From Dyella_A sp049445995 (GTDB lineage Bacteria; Pseudomonadota; Gammaproteobacteria; Xanthomonadales; Rhodanobacteraceae), in contig NZ_JBMSDZ010000009.1 of assembly GCF_049445995.1 (NCBI RefSeq), positions 82,600 to 146,599 on the forward strand: 64,000 bases of DNA. The letters are read 5' to 3'. The notes beneath the pieces are model-generated. The model saw only the letters and a program-made list of their open reading frames with translations, was not told where the DNA came from and made no database searches. Position numbers and translations under genes: made by a program. Below, one piece after another: positions 29,922 through 38,596 of the stretch (the stretch's first letter is position 1; every line of letters begins with the position of its first letter).

Positions 29922-30518
29922 TCAAGCCTTGATGCTGGCCGGTCCGATCACGCGGGCGGCGTGGCCGCCGTCATAGCCGGCCATCCAGTCGAACAGGGTG
30001 GTCATCGAATCGCCGAACCATACACTGTCGCGCTGGCCGGGCTGTACAAAACCTTCGTCGACCATGTGGTCCATCAGGCCGCGCAGACCGGCGTAGTAGC
30101 CGCGCACGTCGAGGAAGGCGCACGGGTAGCGGTGCAGTCCGAGCTGCGCCCAGGTCAGCATCTCGAATATCTCGTCCATGGTGCCGAAGCCGCCGGGCAG
30201 GGCGACGAAGGCATCGGACAGTTCGTACATGCGGGTCTTGCGCTGGTGCATGGTGTCGACCACCACCAGTTCGGTCAGGCCGGTGTGCGCGACCTCTTTC
30301 TCGACCAGCTGGCGCGGGATCACCCCGATCACCTTGCCGCCGGCGGCCAGCACCGCGTCGGCCACCATGCCCATCAGGCCGACCTTGCCGCCGCCGTACA
30401 CCAGCGCGATGCCACGGCGTGCGAGCTCGCTGCCGAAGTCGTGCGCCAGTGCGAGGTAGGCCGGATCGTTGCCGTTGGCGGAGCCGCAGTAGACGCAGAG
30501 GGAGGTGATGTGGGGCAT
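29922..30518 (-). CDS. LOG-family nucleotide phosphoribohydrolase
   Basis: A 198-residue Rossmann-fold protein with the family motif PGGFGTMDE and an N-terminal VYCGSANG..YGGGKVGLMG. Members release the base from nucleoside 5'-monophosphates; plant-associated ones act on cytokinin precursors, while others act on purine monophosphates. Sequence alone does not decide the substrate. The upstream in-frame codons run into the adjacent repeat and are not coding. It is 17 bases upstream of acuI on the same strand and may be cotranscribed. Confidence 0.92.
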   Translation of the reverse strand: MPHITSLCVYCGSANGNDPAYLALAHDFGSELARRGIALVYGGGKVGLMGMVADAVLAAGGKVIGVIPRQLVEKEVAHTGLTELVVVDTMHQRKTRMYELSDAFVALPGGFGTMDEIFEMLTWAQLGLHRYPCAFLDVRGYYAGLRGLMDHMVDEGFVQPGQRDSVWFGDSMTTLFDWMAGYDGGHAARVIGPASIKA

Positions 30519-30546
30519 GACGTTGCCTGTAGCGATCAGCAGGAAA

Positions 30547-30632
30547 CCGTCATTCCAGCGCAAGCTGGAATCCAGTGACTTCCGGAGTTCACGCAAAAAG
30601 TCACTGGATTCCGGCTTGCGCTGGAATGACGG
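30547..30632. repeat. Long inverted-repeat element, copy 1
   Basis: Arms 30547-30581 and 30598-30632 match as reverse complements at 34 of 35 positions, ending in CCGTCATTCCAGCGCAAGC, with a 16-base loop. Related copies lie at 42852-42934 and 54387-54500. All are in gaps downstream of genes. This one lies between the lpd 3' end and the LOG gene. Confidence 0.9.
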
Positions 30633-30682
30633 CGGAAGAGCAAGCGGCCCGCCCATGCCGCCACGAGCGGGCCGAAGGCGCC

Positions 30683-30791
30683 GGATCCCGGATCAACGCC
30701 CATCCATGGGCTGTCCGGGATGAGCGCATCCTTGTGGATGTGGATCCCGGATCAACGCCCATCCATGGGCTGTCCGGGATGAGCGCATCCT
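30683..30791. repeat. Two tandem copies of a 50-base hairpin unit
   Basis: 30683-30732 and 30742-30791 are identical over 50 bases, separated by 9 bases. Each holds an outer stem ATCCCGGA/TCCGGGAT and an inner palindrome GCCCATCCATGGGC. The second copy ends 4 bases before the lpd stop codon, so lpd mRNA would end in two successive hairpins. The core recurs as GCCCATCCGTGGGC at 33634-33647 between sucB and sucA. Confidence 0.9.
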
Positions 30792-30795
30792 GCGC

Positions 30796-32235
30796 TCAAT
30801 TGCCCTTGTGGATGGCGCGCTTGTCGACCGACAGGGCCGCTTCGTGCACGGCTTCGGACAACGTCGGATGCGCGTGGACGATGCGGGCAAGGTCTTCCGA
30901 CGAGCCCTTGAACTCCATCGCCACCACGCACTCGGCGATCAGCTCGGATACGCCGGGGCCGACCATGTGCACGCCCAGGATGCGGTCGGTCTCGGCATGG
31001 GCGAGCATCTTCACCTGGCCGATCGCCTCGTTCATCGCCACGGCGCGGCCGATGGCGGCGAACGGGAAGCTGCCGACCTTGTACGGGACGCCGGCGTCCT
31101 TCAGTTCCTTCTCGGTCTTGCCGGCCCAGGCGATTTCCGGCTCGGTGTAGATCACCCACGGAATGGTGTCGAAGTTGACGTGGCCGGCCTTGCCGGCGAT
31201 CCATTCGGCCACCGCCACGCCTTCCTCGGAACCCTTGTGCGCCAGCATCGGGCCGCGCACGGCGTCGCCGATCGCCCACACGCCGTCCACGCCGGTGTGG
31301 TTGTGCTCGTCGACCACGATGCGGCCGCGCTCGTCCAGTTTCACGCCGGTATCGTCGACCAGCAGACCGTCGGTGTAGGCGCGGCGGCCCACGGCCACCA
31401 GCAGCTTGTCCACCACCAGGTCGTGCGCGCCGTCCTTGTCCTCGTAGGTGAGGTGGACCTCGTTCTTCTTCACCTCGGCCTTGGCCAGCTTGGCGCCGAG
31501 CTTGACGGTGAGCCCCTGCTTGGTGAACTCCTTGAGGGCGAGCTTGGCGATGTCCGCGTCGGCGGCGCCGAGGAAATCGGGCAGCGCCTCGATCACGGTA
31601 ACCTCGGAGCCTAGGCGGTTCCACACGCTGCCCAGCTCCAGGCCGATCACGCCGGCGCCGATCACGCCCAGGCGCTTGGGCACCTCGGTGAAGTCCAGCG
31701 CGCCGGCGTTGTCGACGATGTGCTTGCCGTCGAACCTGGCGAACGGCAGCTCGATCGGCACCGAGCCGGAGGCGAGGATCACGTTGGTGGCGCTGATGGT
31801 CTGCACGGCGCCGTCGTTGCCGGTGATCTCGACCTGGTTGCTGCCGCCGGTCCCGGATCCGAGCAGCTTGCCCTTGCCGAAGAACGCCGTGACCTTGCTA
31901 GCCTTGAACAGCTGGCCGATGCCGCCGGTGAACTGCTTGACGATCTTGTCCTTGCGGCCGATGAAGGTGGCCATGTCGACCTTGGCGTCCTTCACGCTGA
32001 TGCCGTGCGCCGGCAGGTTGTGGCTGAGGCCGTAGAACTGCCTGGAGGAATCCAGCAGCGCCTTGGACGGGATGCAGCCCACGTTGAGGCAGGTGCCGCC
32101 GAGGACCGGCTTGCCGTCCTTGCCGACGAAGGCATCCACGCAGGCGGTCTTCAGGCCGAGCTGGGCGGCGCGGATCGCGGCCACGTAGCCGGCGGGGCCG
32201 GCGCCGATGACGATGACGTCGAATTTTTCGCTCAT
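30796..32235 (-). CDS. lpd: Dihydrolipoyl dehydrogenase
   Basis: The 479-residue FAD-dependent E3 component that reoxidises dihydrolipoamide with NAD. The FAD site GAGPAGYVAA is at the N-terminus, the redox disulfide is C49/C54 in GGTCLNVGCIPSK, and the active-site base is H456 with E461 in HAHPTLSEA near the C-terminus. It lies downstream of sucB and sucA on the same strand, so it serves the 2-oxoglutarate dehydrogenase complex and possibly others. A repeat element separates it from sucB. Confidence 0.96.
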   Translation of the reverse strand: MSEKFDVIVIGAGPAGYVAAIRAAQLGLKTACVDAFVGKDGKPVLGGTCLNVGCIPSKALLDSSRQFYGLSHNLPAHGISVKDAKVDMATFIGRKDKIVKQFTGGIGQLFKASKVTAFFGKGKLLGSGTGGSNQVEITGNDGAVQTISATNVILASGSVPIELPFARFDGKHIVDNAGALDFTEVPKRLGVIGAGVIGLELGSVWNRLGSEVTVIEALPDFLGAADADIAKLALKEFTKQGLTVKLGAKLAKAEVKKNEVHLTYEDKDGAHDLVVDKLLVAVGRRAYTDGLLVDDTGVKLDERGRIVVDEHNHTGVDGVWAIGDAVRGPMLAHKGSEEGVAVAEWIAGKAGHVNFDTIPWVIYTEPEIAWAGKTEKELKDAGVPYKVGSFPFAAIGRAVAMNEAIGQVKMLAHAETDRILGVHMVGPGVSELIAECVVAMEFKGSSEDLARIVHAHPTLSEAVHEAALSVDKRAIHKGN

Positions 32236-32292
32236 GTTTCAGGTTCCTCTGGAGCGTTGTCGCGCGCCGATGCGCTGCGGCGATGAGATGGA

Positions 32293-32392
32293 AAGGGGCG
32301 AGGGGCGAGGGGGGGAGGGGCGAGTTCCGGCATCCGGATTGCGTTGGCGCGTGGTCGTGCGCCCTCGCTACTCGCCCCTCGTCCCTCGCTTC
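32293..32392. repeat. GC-skewed inverted repeat between lpd and sucB
   Basis: A purine arm (AGGGGCGAGGGGCGAGGG from 32294, continuing to about 32324) faces a pyrimidine arm at 32359-32392 (GCGCCCTCGCTACTCGCCCC and following TCGTCCCTCGC). Pairing is imperfect. The right arm shares GCGCCCTCGCTACTCG and TCGTCCCT with the perfect inverted repeat at 15606-15743, so both belong to one dispersed family. Confidence 0.75.
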
Positions 32393-32399
32393 TGTTCGA

Positions 32400-33608
<1,209 letters not shown>

Positions 33609-33631
33609 ACGGGGTCCTTGAGCTTGGGTGG

Positions 33632-33649
33632 GCGCCCATCCGTGGGCGC
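33632..33649. repeat. Palindrome between sucA and sucB
   Basis: GCGCCCA and TGGGCGC flank TCCG. The core GCCCATCCGTGGGC differs at one base from the core of the tandem 50-base units downstream of lpd. Confidence 0.7.
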
Positions 33650-33690
33650 GGGAGCAAAGCGGCCGTCCCGGCCGCGCTGTTCGAAAAATC

Positions 33691-36534
33691 CTACTCGGCC
33701 GAATGGTCGGTGCCGATCGGGGCGGCCAGCGCCTGCTCGACCAGCGCCGCCTGCTCGGCGTTGTGCTCGTTGAGGTGACCGGCGGCCGGCGCCGCCGAGC
33801 GGGCGCGGCCGGCGTACGACAGCGTGTGCCTGGCGCCGATGCAGGCCTGCAGATGGTGGCGGATCTGGAACCACGCGCCCTGGTTCATCGGCTCTTCCTG
33901 GCACCAGATCACTTCCTTGGCGGAAGCGTACTTGTCCAATTCGGCGGTGACTTCCGGGCGCGGGAACGGGTACAGCTGCTCCACGCGCACGATGGCGACG
34001 TCGGTCAGGCTGCGCTTTTCCGACTCTTCCAGCAGGTCGTAGTAGACCTTGCCCGCGCACAGCACCACGCGCTTGACCTTCTTCGCCGGCAGCTCGCGGT
34101 GCTCGCCGATCACCAGCTGGAAGCTGCCGTTGGCCAGCTCGTCCAGGCTCGACACCGCCAGCTTGTGGCGCAGCAGCGACTTGGGCGTCATCACGATCAG
34201 CGGCTTGCGCACCGGGCGCAGCATCTGCCGGCGGATCATGTGGAAATCCTGCGCCGGGGTGGTCGGCACGCACACCTGCATGTTGTTCATCGCGCACAAT
34301 TGCAGGAAGCGCTCGAGGCGGGCGGAGGAGTGCTCCGGACCCTGGCCCTCGTAGCCGTGAGGCAGGTACAGCGCCAGGCCGCACAGGCGGTTCCATTTCG
34401 ACTCGCCGGAGCTGATGAACTGGTCGATCACCACCTGCGCGCCGTTGGCGAAGTCGCCGAACTGGGCCTCCCAGATGTGCAGCGTGTCGGGGTCGGTGGT
34501 GGAGTGGCCGTACTCGAACGCCATCACCGCCTCCTCGCTGAGCAGCGAGTCGATCACCTCGACGTTGGCGCCGTCGCGGATCGTGCCCAGCGGCAGGTAG
34601 GTGTGGCCGTCCTTCTGGTCGTGCAGCACCGCGTGGCGGTGGAAGAAGGTGCCGCGACCGGAGTCCTGGCCGACCAGGCGCAGGTTGTGGCCGCCGTCGA
34701 TCAGGGTGGCGTAGGCCAGGTTTTCGGCGAAGCCCCAGTCGGCCGGCTGTTCGCCAGCGGCCATCTTGCGGCGGTCGTCATAGATCTTGGCCACGCGCGA
34801 CTGCAGGGTGAGGTCGCCCGGCAGGTCGAGGATGCGCTTGGCCAGTGCCACCAGCTTCTGCTTCGGCACTGCGGTGTCCACGGCCTCCGACAGCGAATGG
34901 TTGTAGAAGCGACTCCAGTCGATCTCGAGGTCGCGCACCGGGGTCGGGTTGAACTTGGCCAGCGGTGCGCCGGCTTCCAGCCGCTCGCGATAGGCGTCCA
35001 GCCGCTTCCGGCCGTCGCCGTCGGCGATCACGCCGTCCTTCTGCAGCCGCTGGGCATAGAGGTCGCGGGTGGTCGGGCGCTTGCGGATGATCTGGTACAT
35101 CAGCGGCTGGGTGGCCGCCGGCTCGTCGGCCTCGTTGTGGCCGTGGCGGCGGTAGCAGACCAGGTCGATCACCACGTCCTTGCGGAAGGTCCTGCGGAAG
35201 GCATGGGCCAGGCGGGTGACCTGGATCACCGCTTCGGGGTCGTCGCCGTTCACGTGGAACACCGGCGAGTTGACCATCTTGGCCAGGTCGGTGCAGTACA
35301 TGGTGGAGCGGGCGTCCTGCGGGTTGGAGGTGGTGAAGCCCACCTGGTTGTTCACCACCACGTGCAGCGTGCCGCCGATGCGGAAGCCGCGGGCCTGCGA
35401 CATGTTGAACAGTTCCATGTTCACGCCCTGGCCGGCCAGCGCGGCATCGCCGTGGATCAGCACGGCCATCGACTGCTGGTGTTCGGTGTCGCGGCGACGC
35501 AGCTGGCGCGCATGCACCGAGCCGGCGACCACCGGGTTGACGATCTCCAGGTGCGACGGGTTGAACGCCAGTGCCACGTGCACGCCGCCCCGGGGGGTCT
35601 TGAGGTCGGAGGAGAAGCCCATGTGGTATTTCACGTCGCCCGAGTAGGCCGGGTCGTCGATGTGCTCGAACTTGCCCTCGAACTCGTCGAACAGGATCTT
35701 CGGCGGCTTGCCCAGGATGTTGACCAGCACGTTGAGGCGGCCGCGGTGGGCCATGCCGATCACCAGCTCCTTGATGCCGTTGTCGCCGGACATGCGCACC
35801 ACGTCGTCGACCAGCGGGATCAGGCTGTCGCCGCCTTCCAGCGAGAAGCGCTTCTGGCCGACGTACTTGGTGTGCAGGTAGCGTTCCAGGCCCTCGGTGG
35901 CGGTGAGCACGTCGAGCAGGTGGTGCTTTTCGTCGGTGGCCAGGCCCGGGTCGCCGTTGGCCTGCTCCAGCCGGCTGTAGATCCAGTTCCGCTGGGCGTG
36001 GTCGGAGATGTACATGAACTCGGCGCCGATGGTGCCGGTGTAGATCTTCTTCAGTCGCGCCAGCAGCTCGCGCAGCTTCAGGCGCTGGCCGCCGCCGGCG
36101 AAGGTGCCGCAGTCGAACTCGGTGTCGAGGTCGGACTCGGCCAGGCCGTGGAAGGGCAGGCCGAGGTCCGGCGCGTCCATCTTCTGCGCCAGGCCGAGCG
36201 GGTCGAGGTCGGCGGCGAGGTGGCCGCGCGAACGGTAGGCGGTCAGCAGGCGCAGCACGCCGGCCTGCTTGCGCGCGTGCGCGTCGTCGACCGGGCCGGC
36301 GGCCACCACGACGCCGCGACGCTGCTTCTGCGCCGCTTCGATACGCGCAATGGCCGCGGTGTGGGAGACATCTCCCGACGCGCGGCCATTGAAGTTCTGG
36401 AAGTAGCTGTTCCATTCGGCGGGAACGGAGCCGGGGTCGCTCAGCCAGGCGTCGTACAGCGCTTCGACATAATCGGCGTTGCCGCCTGCGAGTTGGGAGG
36501 ATTCGAAGAACTCGCGAATCAGGTTTGTACTCAC
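33691..36534 (-). CDS. sucA: 2-oxoglutarate dehydrogenase E1 component
   Basis: A 947-residue thiamine-diphosphate enzyme that decarboxylates 2-oxoglutarate in the TCA cycle. Signatures include IREFFESSQLAGGNADYVEALYDAWL at the start, GMAHRGRLNVLVNILGK, VCYRRHGHNEADEPAATQPLMY and HGYEGQGPEHSSARLERFLQLCA. The start is GTG (VSTNLIREF): upstream in-frame codons do not match the family, and no strong Shine-Dalgarno is visible. It is the first gene of the sucA-sucB-lpd cluster. Confidence 0.96.
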   Translation of the reverse strand: MSTNLIREFFESSQLAGGNADYVEALYDAWLSDPGSVPAEWNSYFQNFNGRASGDVSHTAAIARIEAAQKQRRGVVVAAGPVDDAHARKQAGVLRLLTAYRSRGHLAADLDPLGLAQKMDAPDLGLPFHGLAESDLDTEFDCGTFAGGGQRLKLRELLARLKKIYTGTIGAEFMYISDHAQRNWIYSRLEQANGDPGLATDEKHHLLDVLTATEGLERYLHTKYVGQKRFSLEGGDSLIPLVDDVVRMSGDNGIKELVIGMAHRGRLNVLVNILGKPPKILFDEFEGKFEHIDDPAYSGDVKYHMGFSSDLKTPRGGVHVALAFNPSHLEIVNPVVAGSVHARQLRRRDTEHQQSMAVLIHGDAALAGQGVNMELFNMSQARGFRIGGTLHVVVNNQVGFTTSNPQDARSTMYCTDLAKMVNSPVFHVNGDDPEAVIQVTRLAHAFRRTFRKDVVIDLVCYRRHGHNEADEPAATQPLMYQIIRKRPTTRDLYAQRLQKDGVIADGDGRKRLDAYRERLEAGAPLAKFNPTPVRDLEIDWSRFYNHSLSEAVDTAVPKQKLVALAKRILDLPGDLTLQSRVAKIYDDRRKMAAGEQPADWGFAENLAYATLIDGGHNLRLVGQDSGRGTFFHRHAVLHDQKDGHTYLPLGTIRDGANVEVIDSLLSEEAVMAFEYGHSTTDPDTLHIWEAQFGDFANGAQVVIDQFISSGESKWNRLCGLALYLPHGYEGQGPEHSSARLERFLQLCAMNNMQVCVPTTPAQDFHMIRRQMLRPVRKPLIVMTPKSLLRHKLAVSSLDELANGSFQLVIGEHRELPAKKVKRVVLCAGKVYYDLLEESEKRSLTDVAIVRVEQLYPFPRPEVTAELDKYASAKEVIWCQEEPMNQGAWFQIRHHLQACIGARHTLSYAGRARSAAPAAGHLNEHNAEQAALVEQALAAPIGTDHSAE

Positions 36535-36608
36535 GTCACCACCGGTCGGGGAAGGGAGGCCGCCCGCGCTGCCCTTGGTGCAGCAGAAGGCTGGCAAAAA
36601 TCTTGTTA

Positions 36609-36639
36609 ATTATAGCCCCGGGCTGCTGCGATGCGGCAA
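36609..36639 (-). promoter_or_regulatory. Putative sucA promoter
   Basis: On the minus strand TTGCCG (36639-36634) and a consensus TATAAT (36614-36609) are 19 bases apart; the spacer is longer than ideal. The start site would fall about 70 bases before the sucA GTG, in the 236-base gap between sucA and the next gene. Confidence 0.5.
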
Positions 36640-36770
36640 CCCGTACCGACCATCGAATGTGCCCGCGTTCGGCCAAATCAAGGGGGCGGCGCCGGATCGA
36701 GCGAGGGCGGATGCGGCTTGCGCAGGATCGGCACGAGCGTGCGGCACGCTGCCGCTCGTTCAGCGGCTGG

Positions 36771-37265
36771 CTACAGATCCAGCGCCTGCAGTTCGGTGGC
36801 CGGCACCGAGCGCTCCCAGATCTCGTCGAACTGCTGCGCCAGCGGCGCCTGACCGGCGCGGTCGCGGCGGGCGGCGCGCCCCGGCGGGCGGTCGTACTCG
36901 GGCAGGAACAGGTAGCCGCCGGCATCGTTGAGCAGCCAGCCGGCGCGCTGGGCCAGGTCGATCTCGTCCACCGGGCGGCGCACCTGGATCACGCTGGACA
37001 GCCGCTGCACCAGGGCGAGCAGCCGGTGGCCGTCGCGCAGCGCGGCGCCCGGATCGTGCAGCAGCAGGCGGATGCGCGCGCCGCGGCCGGACGTGGCGAT
37101 GCGGCGGATCTGTTCCAGTTCCGCCGGGCTGGCGAAGTGCTCGCTGTCCAGCGCCGGCAGGCCGAACTCCTCCACGAACACCGTCCGCCGCAGTGGACGG
37201 ATCGTCTCGCGATCGCCGGCGCGCGCCCAGTCGGCGCTGACGATATGGAAGGGTTCGAGCCTCAT
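36771..37265 (-). CDS. Hypothetical protein coupled to the cupin oxygenase gene
   Basis: A 164-residue soluble protein with no signal peptide or membrane segment. Its ATG overlaps the stop of the upstream cupin gene as ATGA, strong evidence for a real coupled gene. The start, ETIRPLRRTVFVEEFGLP, loosely recalls the first strand and helix of GNAT acetyltransferases, but no acetyl-CoA loop follows. The middle part (ARIRLLLHDPGAALRDGHRLLALVQRL) resembles phospholipase-D-like DUF segments fused to some acetyltransferases. I cannot assign a function. Confidence 0.75.
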   Translation of the reverse strand: MRLEPFHIVSADWARAGDRETIRPLRRTVFVEEFGLPALDSEHFASPAELEQIRRIATSGRGARIRLLLHDPGAALRDGHRLLALVQRLSSVIQVRRPVDEIDLAQRAGWLLNDAGGYLFLPEYDRPPGRAARRDRAGQAPLAQQFDEIWERSVPATELQALDL

Positions 37266-38467
37266 CGGCGGCGCGGCTTGCGCGACACCAGGTGGCCGTC
37301 GTCCAGCAGTGCGCCGAGCAGGCTGCGCTCGGCGGCATCCAGTGCGCCGTCGAGCACGAACTCGCGCTCGGCGCACAGCAGCTGCGCCAGCCGCTGGCTG
37401 GCCGGATAGGCGTGGCCGTTGGCGAACAGCGTGCAGCCGGCGTGGGTGCGCGCCCAGGCCATGCGCGACCACGGGTGGCGCAGGAAGCTGCTGCCTGACG
37501 CCAGCAACTTGTCCAGCGTCGCCGGCGTGGTCGGTCGATCCGCCGGCGCGGGATGCTGCGCCAGCCGGTAGCGGGTGATGAACTGGCCGAACCAGTCCAG
37601 CAGGGTCGCGTCGTTGTAGGCGGTGGCGAACGGCAGGGCGGTGCGCAGACGCTCCAGCGCGCCGCGGTCGATTTCGCCGGGATGGCGCGCGGGGCTGAGG
37701 TCCGGGTCGGTGTAGCGCGCTTCCTCGGGCAGGCGTTCGGCGAGGTAGTCGGCGAGGTCGCCGATCAGCTCGGCCTGCGACGGCGCGCGCATGCCCACCG
37801 AGAACGTCATGCAGGCTGCGCCGATGGCCACGCCGTCGTGCGGCACGCCCGGCGGCAGGTAGAGCATGTCGCCCGGTTCGAGCAGCCACTCGTGGGTGGG
37901 CTCGAAATGCGCGAGCTGCTTGAGCTCCACGTCCAGGCGGAAATCCTTCGGCGCGTCCGGGTCGGTGCTGATCGCCCAATGCCGCTGGCCCAGGCCCTGC
38001 AGCAGGAACACGTCGTACTGGTCCACATGCGCGCCCACGCCGCCGCCGGGCTCGGCGTACGACACCATGATGTCGTCTACGCGCCAGCTCGGCAGGAACG
38101 AAAACGGCTCCAGCAGCGCGGCGACGTCGGCGTCCCACTTGTCCACGTCCTGCACCAGCAAGGTCCAGTTGGCGTCGCCGGTGGTGGCGAAGTCGGCCTC
38201 GGCCAGCGGGCCGGTCTTGACCTGCCAGCGGTCGCGCTTTTCGTCGTGGCGGATCAGCCGCGACAGCGCGCCTTCCTCGCAGGCCAGGCCGGCGAGGTCC
38301 TCCGGCGCGATCGGCGGCACGAAACCGGGGAAGGCGTTGCGCACCAGCAGCGGATGCTTCTGCCAGTAGTCGCGCAGGAACTGGGCGGCGGACATGCCGA
38401 GCGGCTGGCGCGCAGAGCCGCGCACCTCGATCGGCAGCGGCTTGCGGGAAGGGGAGGAGATGGCCAT
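37262..38467 (-). CDS. roxA: Cupin-fold 2-oxoglutarate oxygenase, YcfD/RoxA type
   Basis: A 401-residue JmjC-like protein. The iron facial triad is visible as HVD in GGGVGAHVDQYDVFLLQ and a later His in LPPGVPHDGVAIG. QFLRDYWQKHPLLVRNAFPGF at the N-terminus is typical of this family, which in E. coli hydroxylates an arginine of ribosomal protein L16. The C-terminal winged-helix-like domain is also covered. The ATG giving MAISSPSRK is chosen; upstream codons extend into the cysJ intergenic region. The gene is divergent from cysJ. Confidence 0.9.
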   Translation of the reverse strand: MAISSPSRKPLPIEVRGSARQPLGMSAAQFLRDYWQKHPLLVRNAFPGFVPPIAPEDLAGLACEEGALSRLIRHDEKRDRWQVKTGPLAEADFATTGDANWTLLVQDVDKWDADVAALLEPFSFLPSWRVDDIMVSYAEPGGGVGAHVDQYDVFLLQGLGQRHWAISTDPDAPKDFRLDVELKQLAHFEPTHEWLLEPGDMLYLPPGVPHDGVAIGAACMTFSVGMRAPSQAELIGDLADYLAERLPEEARYTDPDLSPARHPGEIDRGALERLRTALPFATAYNDATLLDWFGQFITRYRLAQHPAPADRPTTPATLDKLLASGSSFLRHPWSRMAWARTHAGCTLFANGHAYPASQRLAQLLCAEREFVLDGALDAAERSLLGALLDDGHLVSRKPRRR

Positions 38468-38572
38468 CCGCGCATTGTAGCCGCGGCGCCGGGGCATGAC
38501 GCCGCGGCATAAGCACATCGCCAATCATCCTTTGGGCGAGGCACCCGCGCGGGGCAAGCTGCAGCGATCCCG

Positions 38573-38586
38573 TTTGGACGTCCAAA
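38573..38586. promoter_or_regulatory. Palindromic operator-like site before cysJ
   Basis: TTTGGACGTCCAAA is a perfect 14-base palindrome ending 10 bases before the cysJ start codon, overlapping the AAAGG ribosome-binding region. The half TTTGGACGTC recurs upstream of cysB at 44089-44098. The core GGACGTCC also resembles the MetJ box AGACGTCT at 6 of 8 positions. A sulfur-related regulator site is inferred. Confidence 0.55.
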
Positions 38587-38596
38587 GGTTGTCGCC

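Noticed and set aside
30519..30656. N-terminal extension of the LOG protein
   Set aside because: It translates the long inverted repeat; the family start MPHITSLCVYCGS fits the usual length.
30683..30791. The tandem 50-base units as a CRISPR-like array
   Set aside because: Only two units, each itself a palindrome, with a 9-base spacer, and no cas genes.
33628..36609. A 993-codon plus-strand frame opposite sucA
   Set aside because: Antisense shadow; sucA matches its family along its whole length on the other strand.
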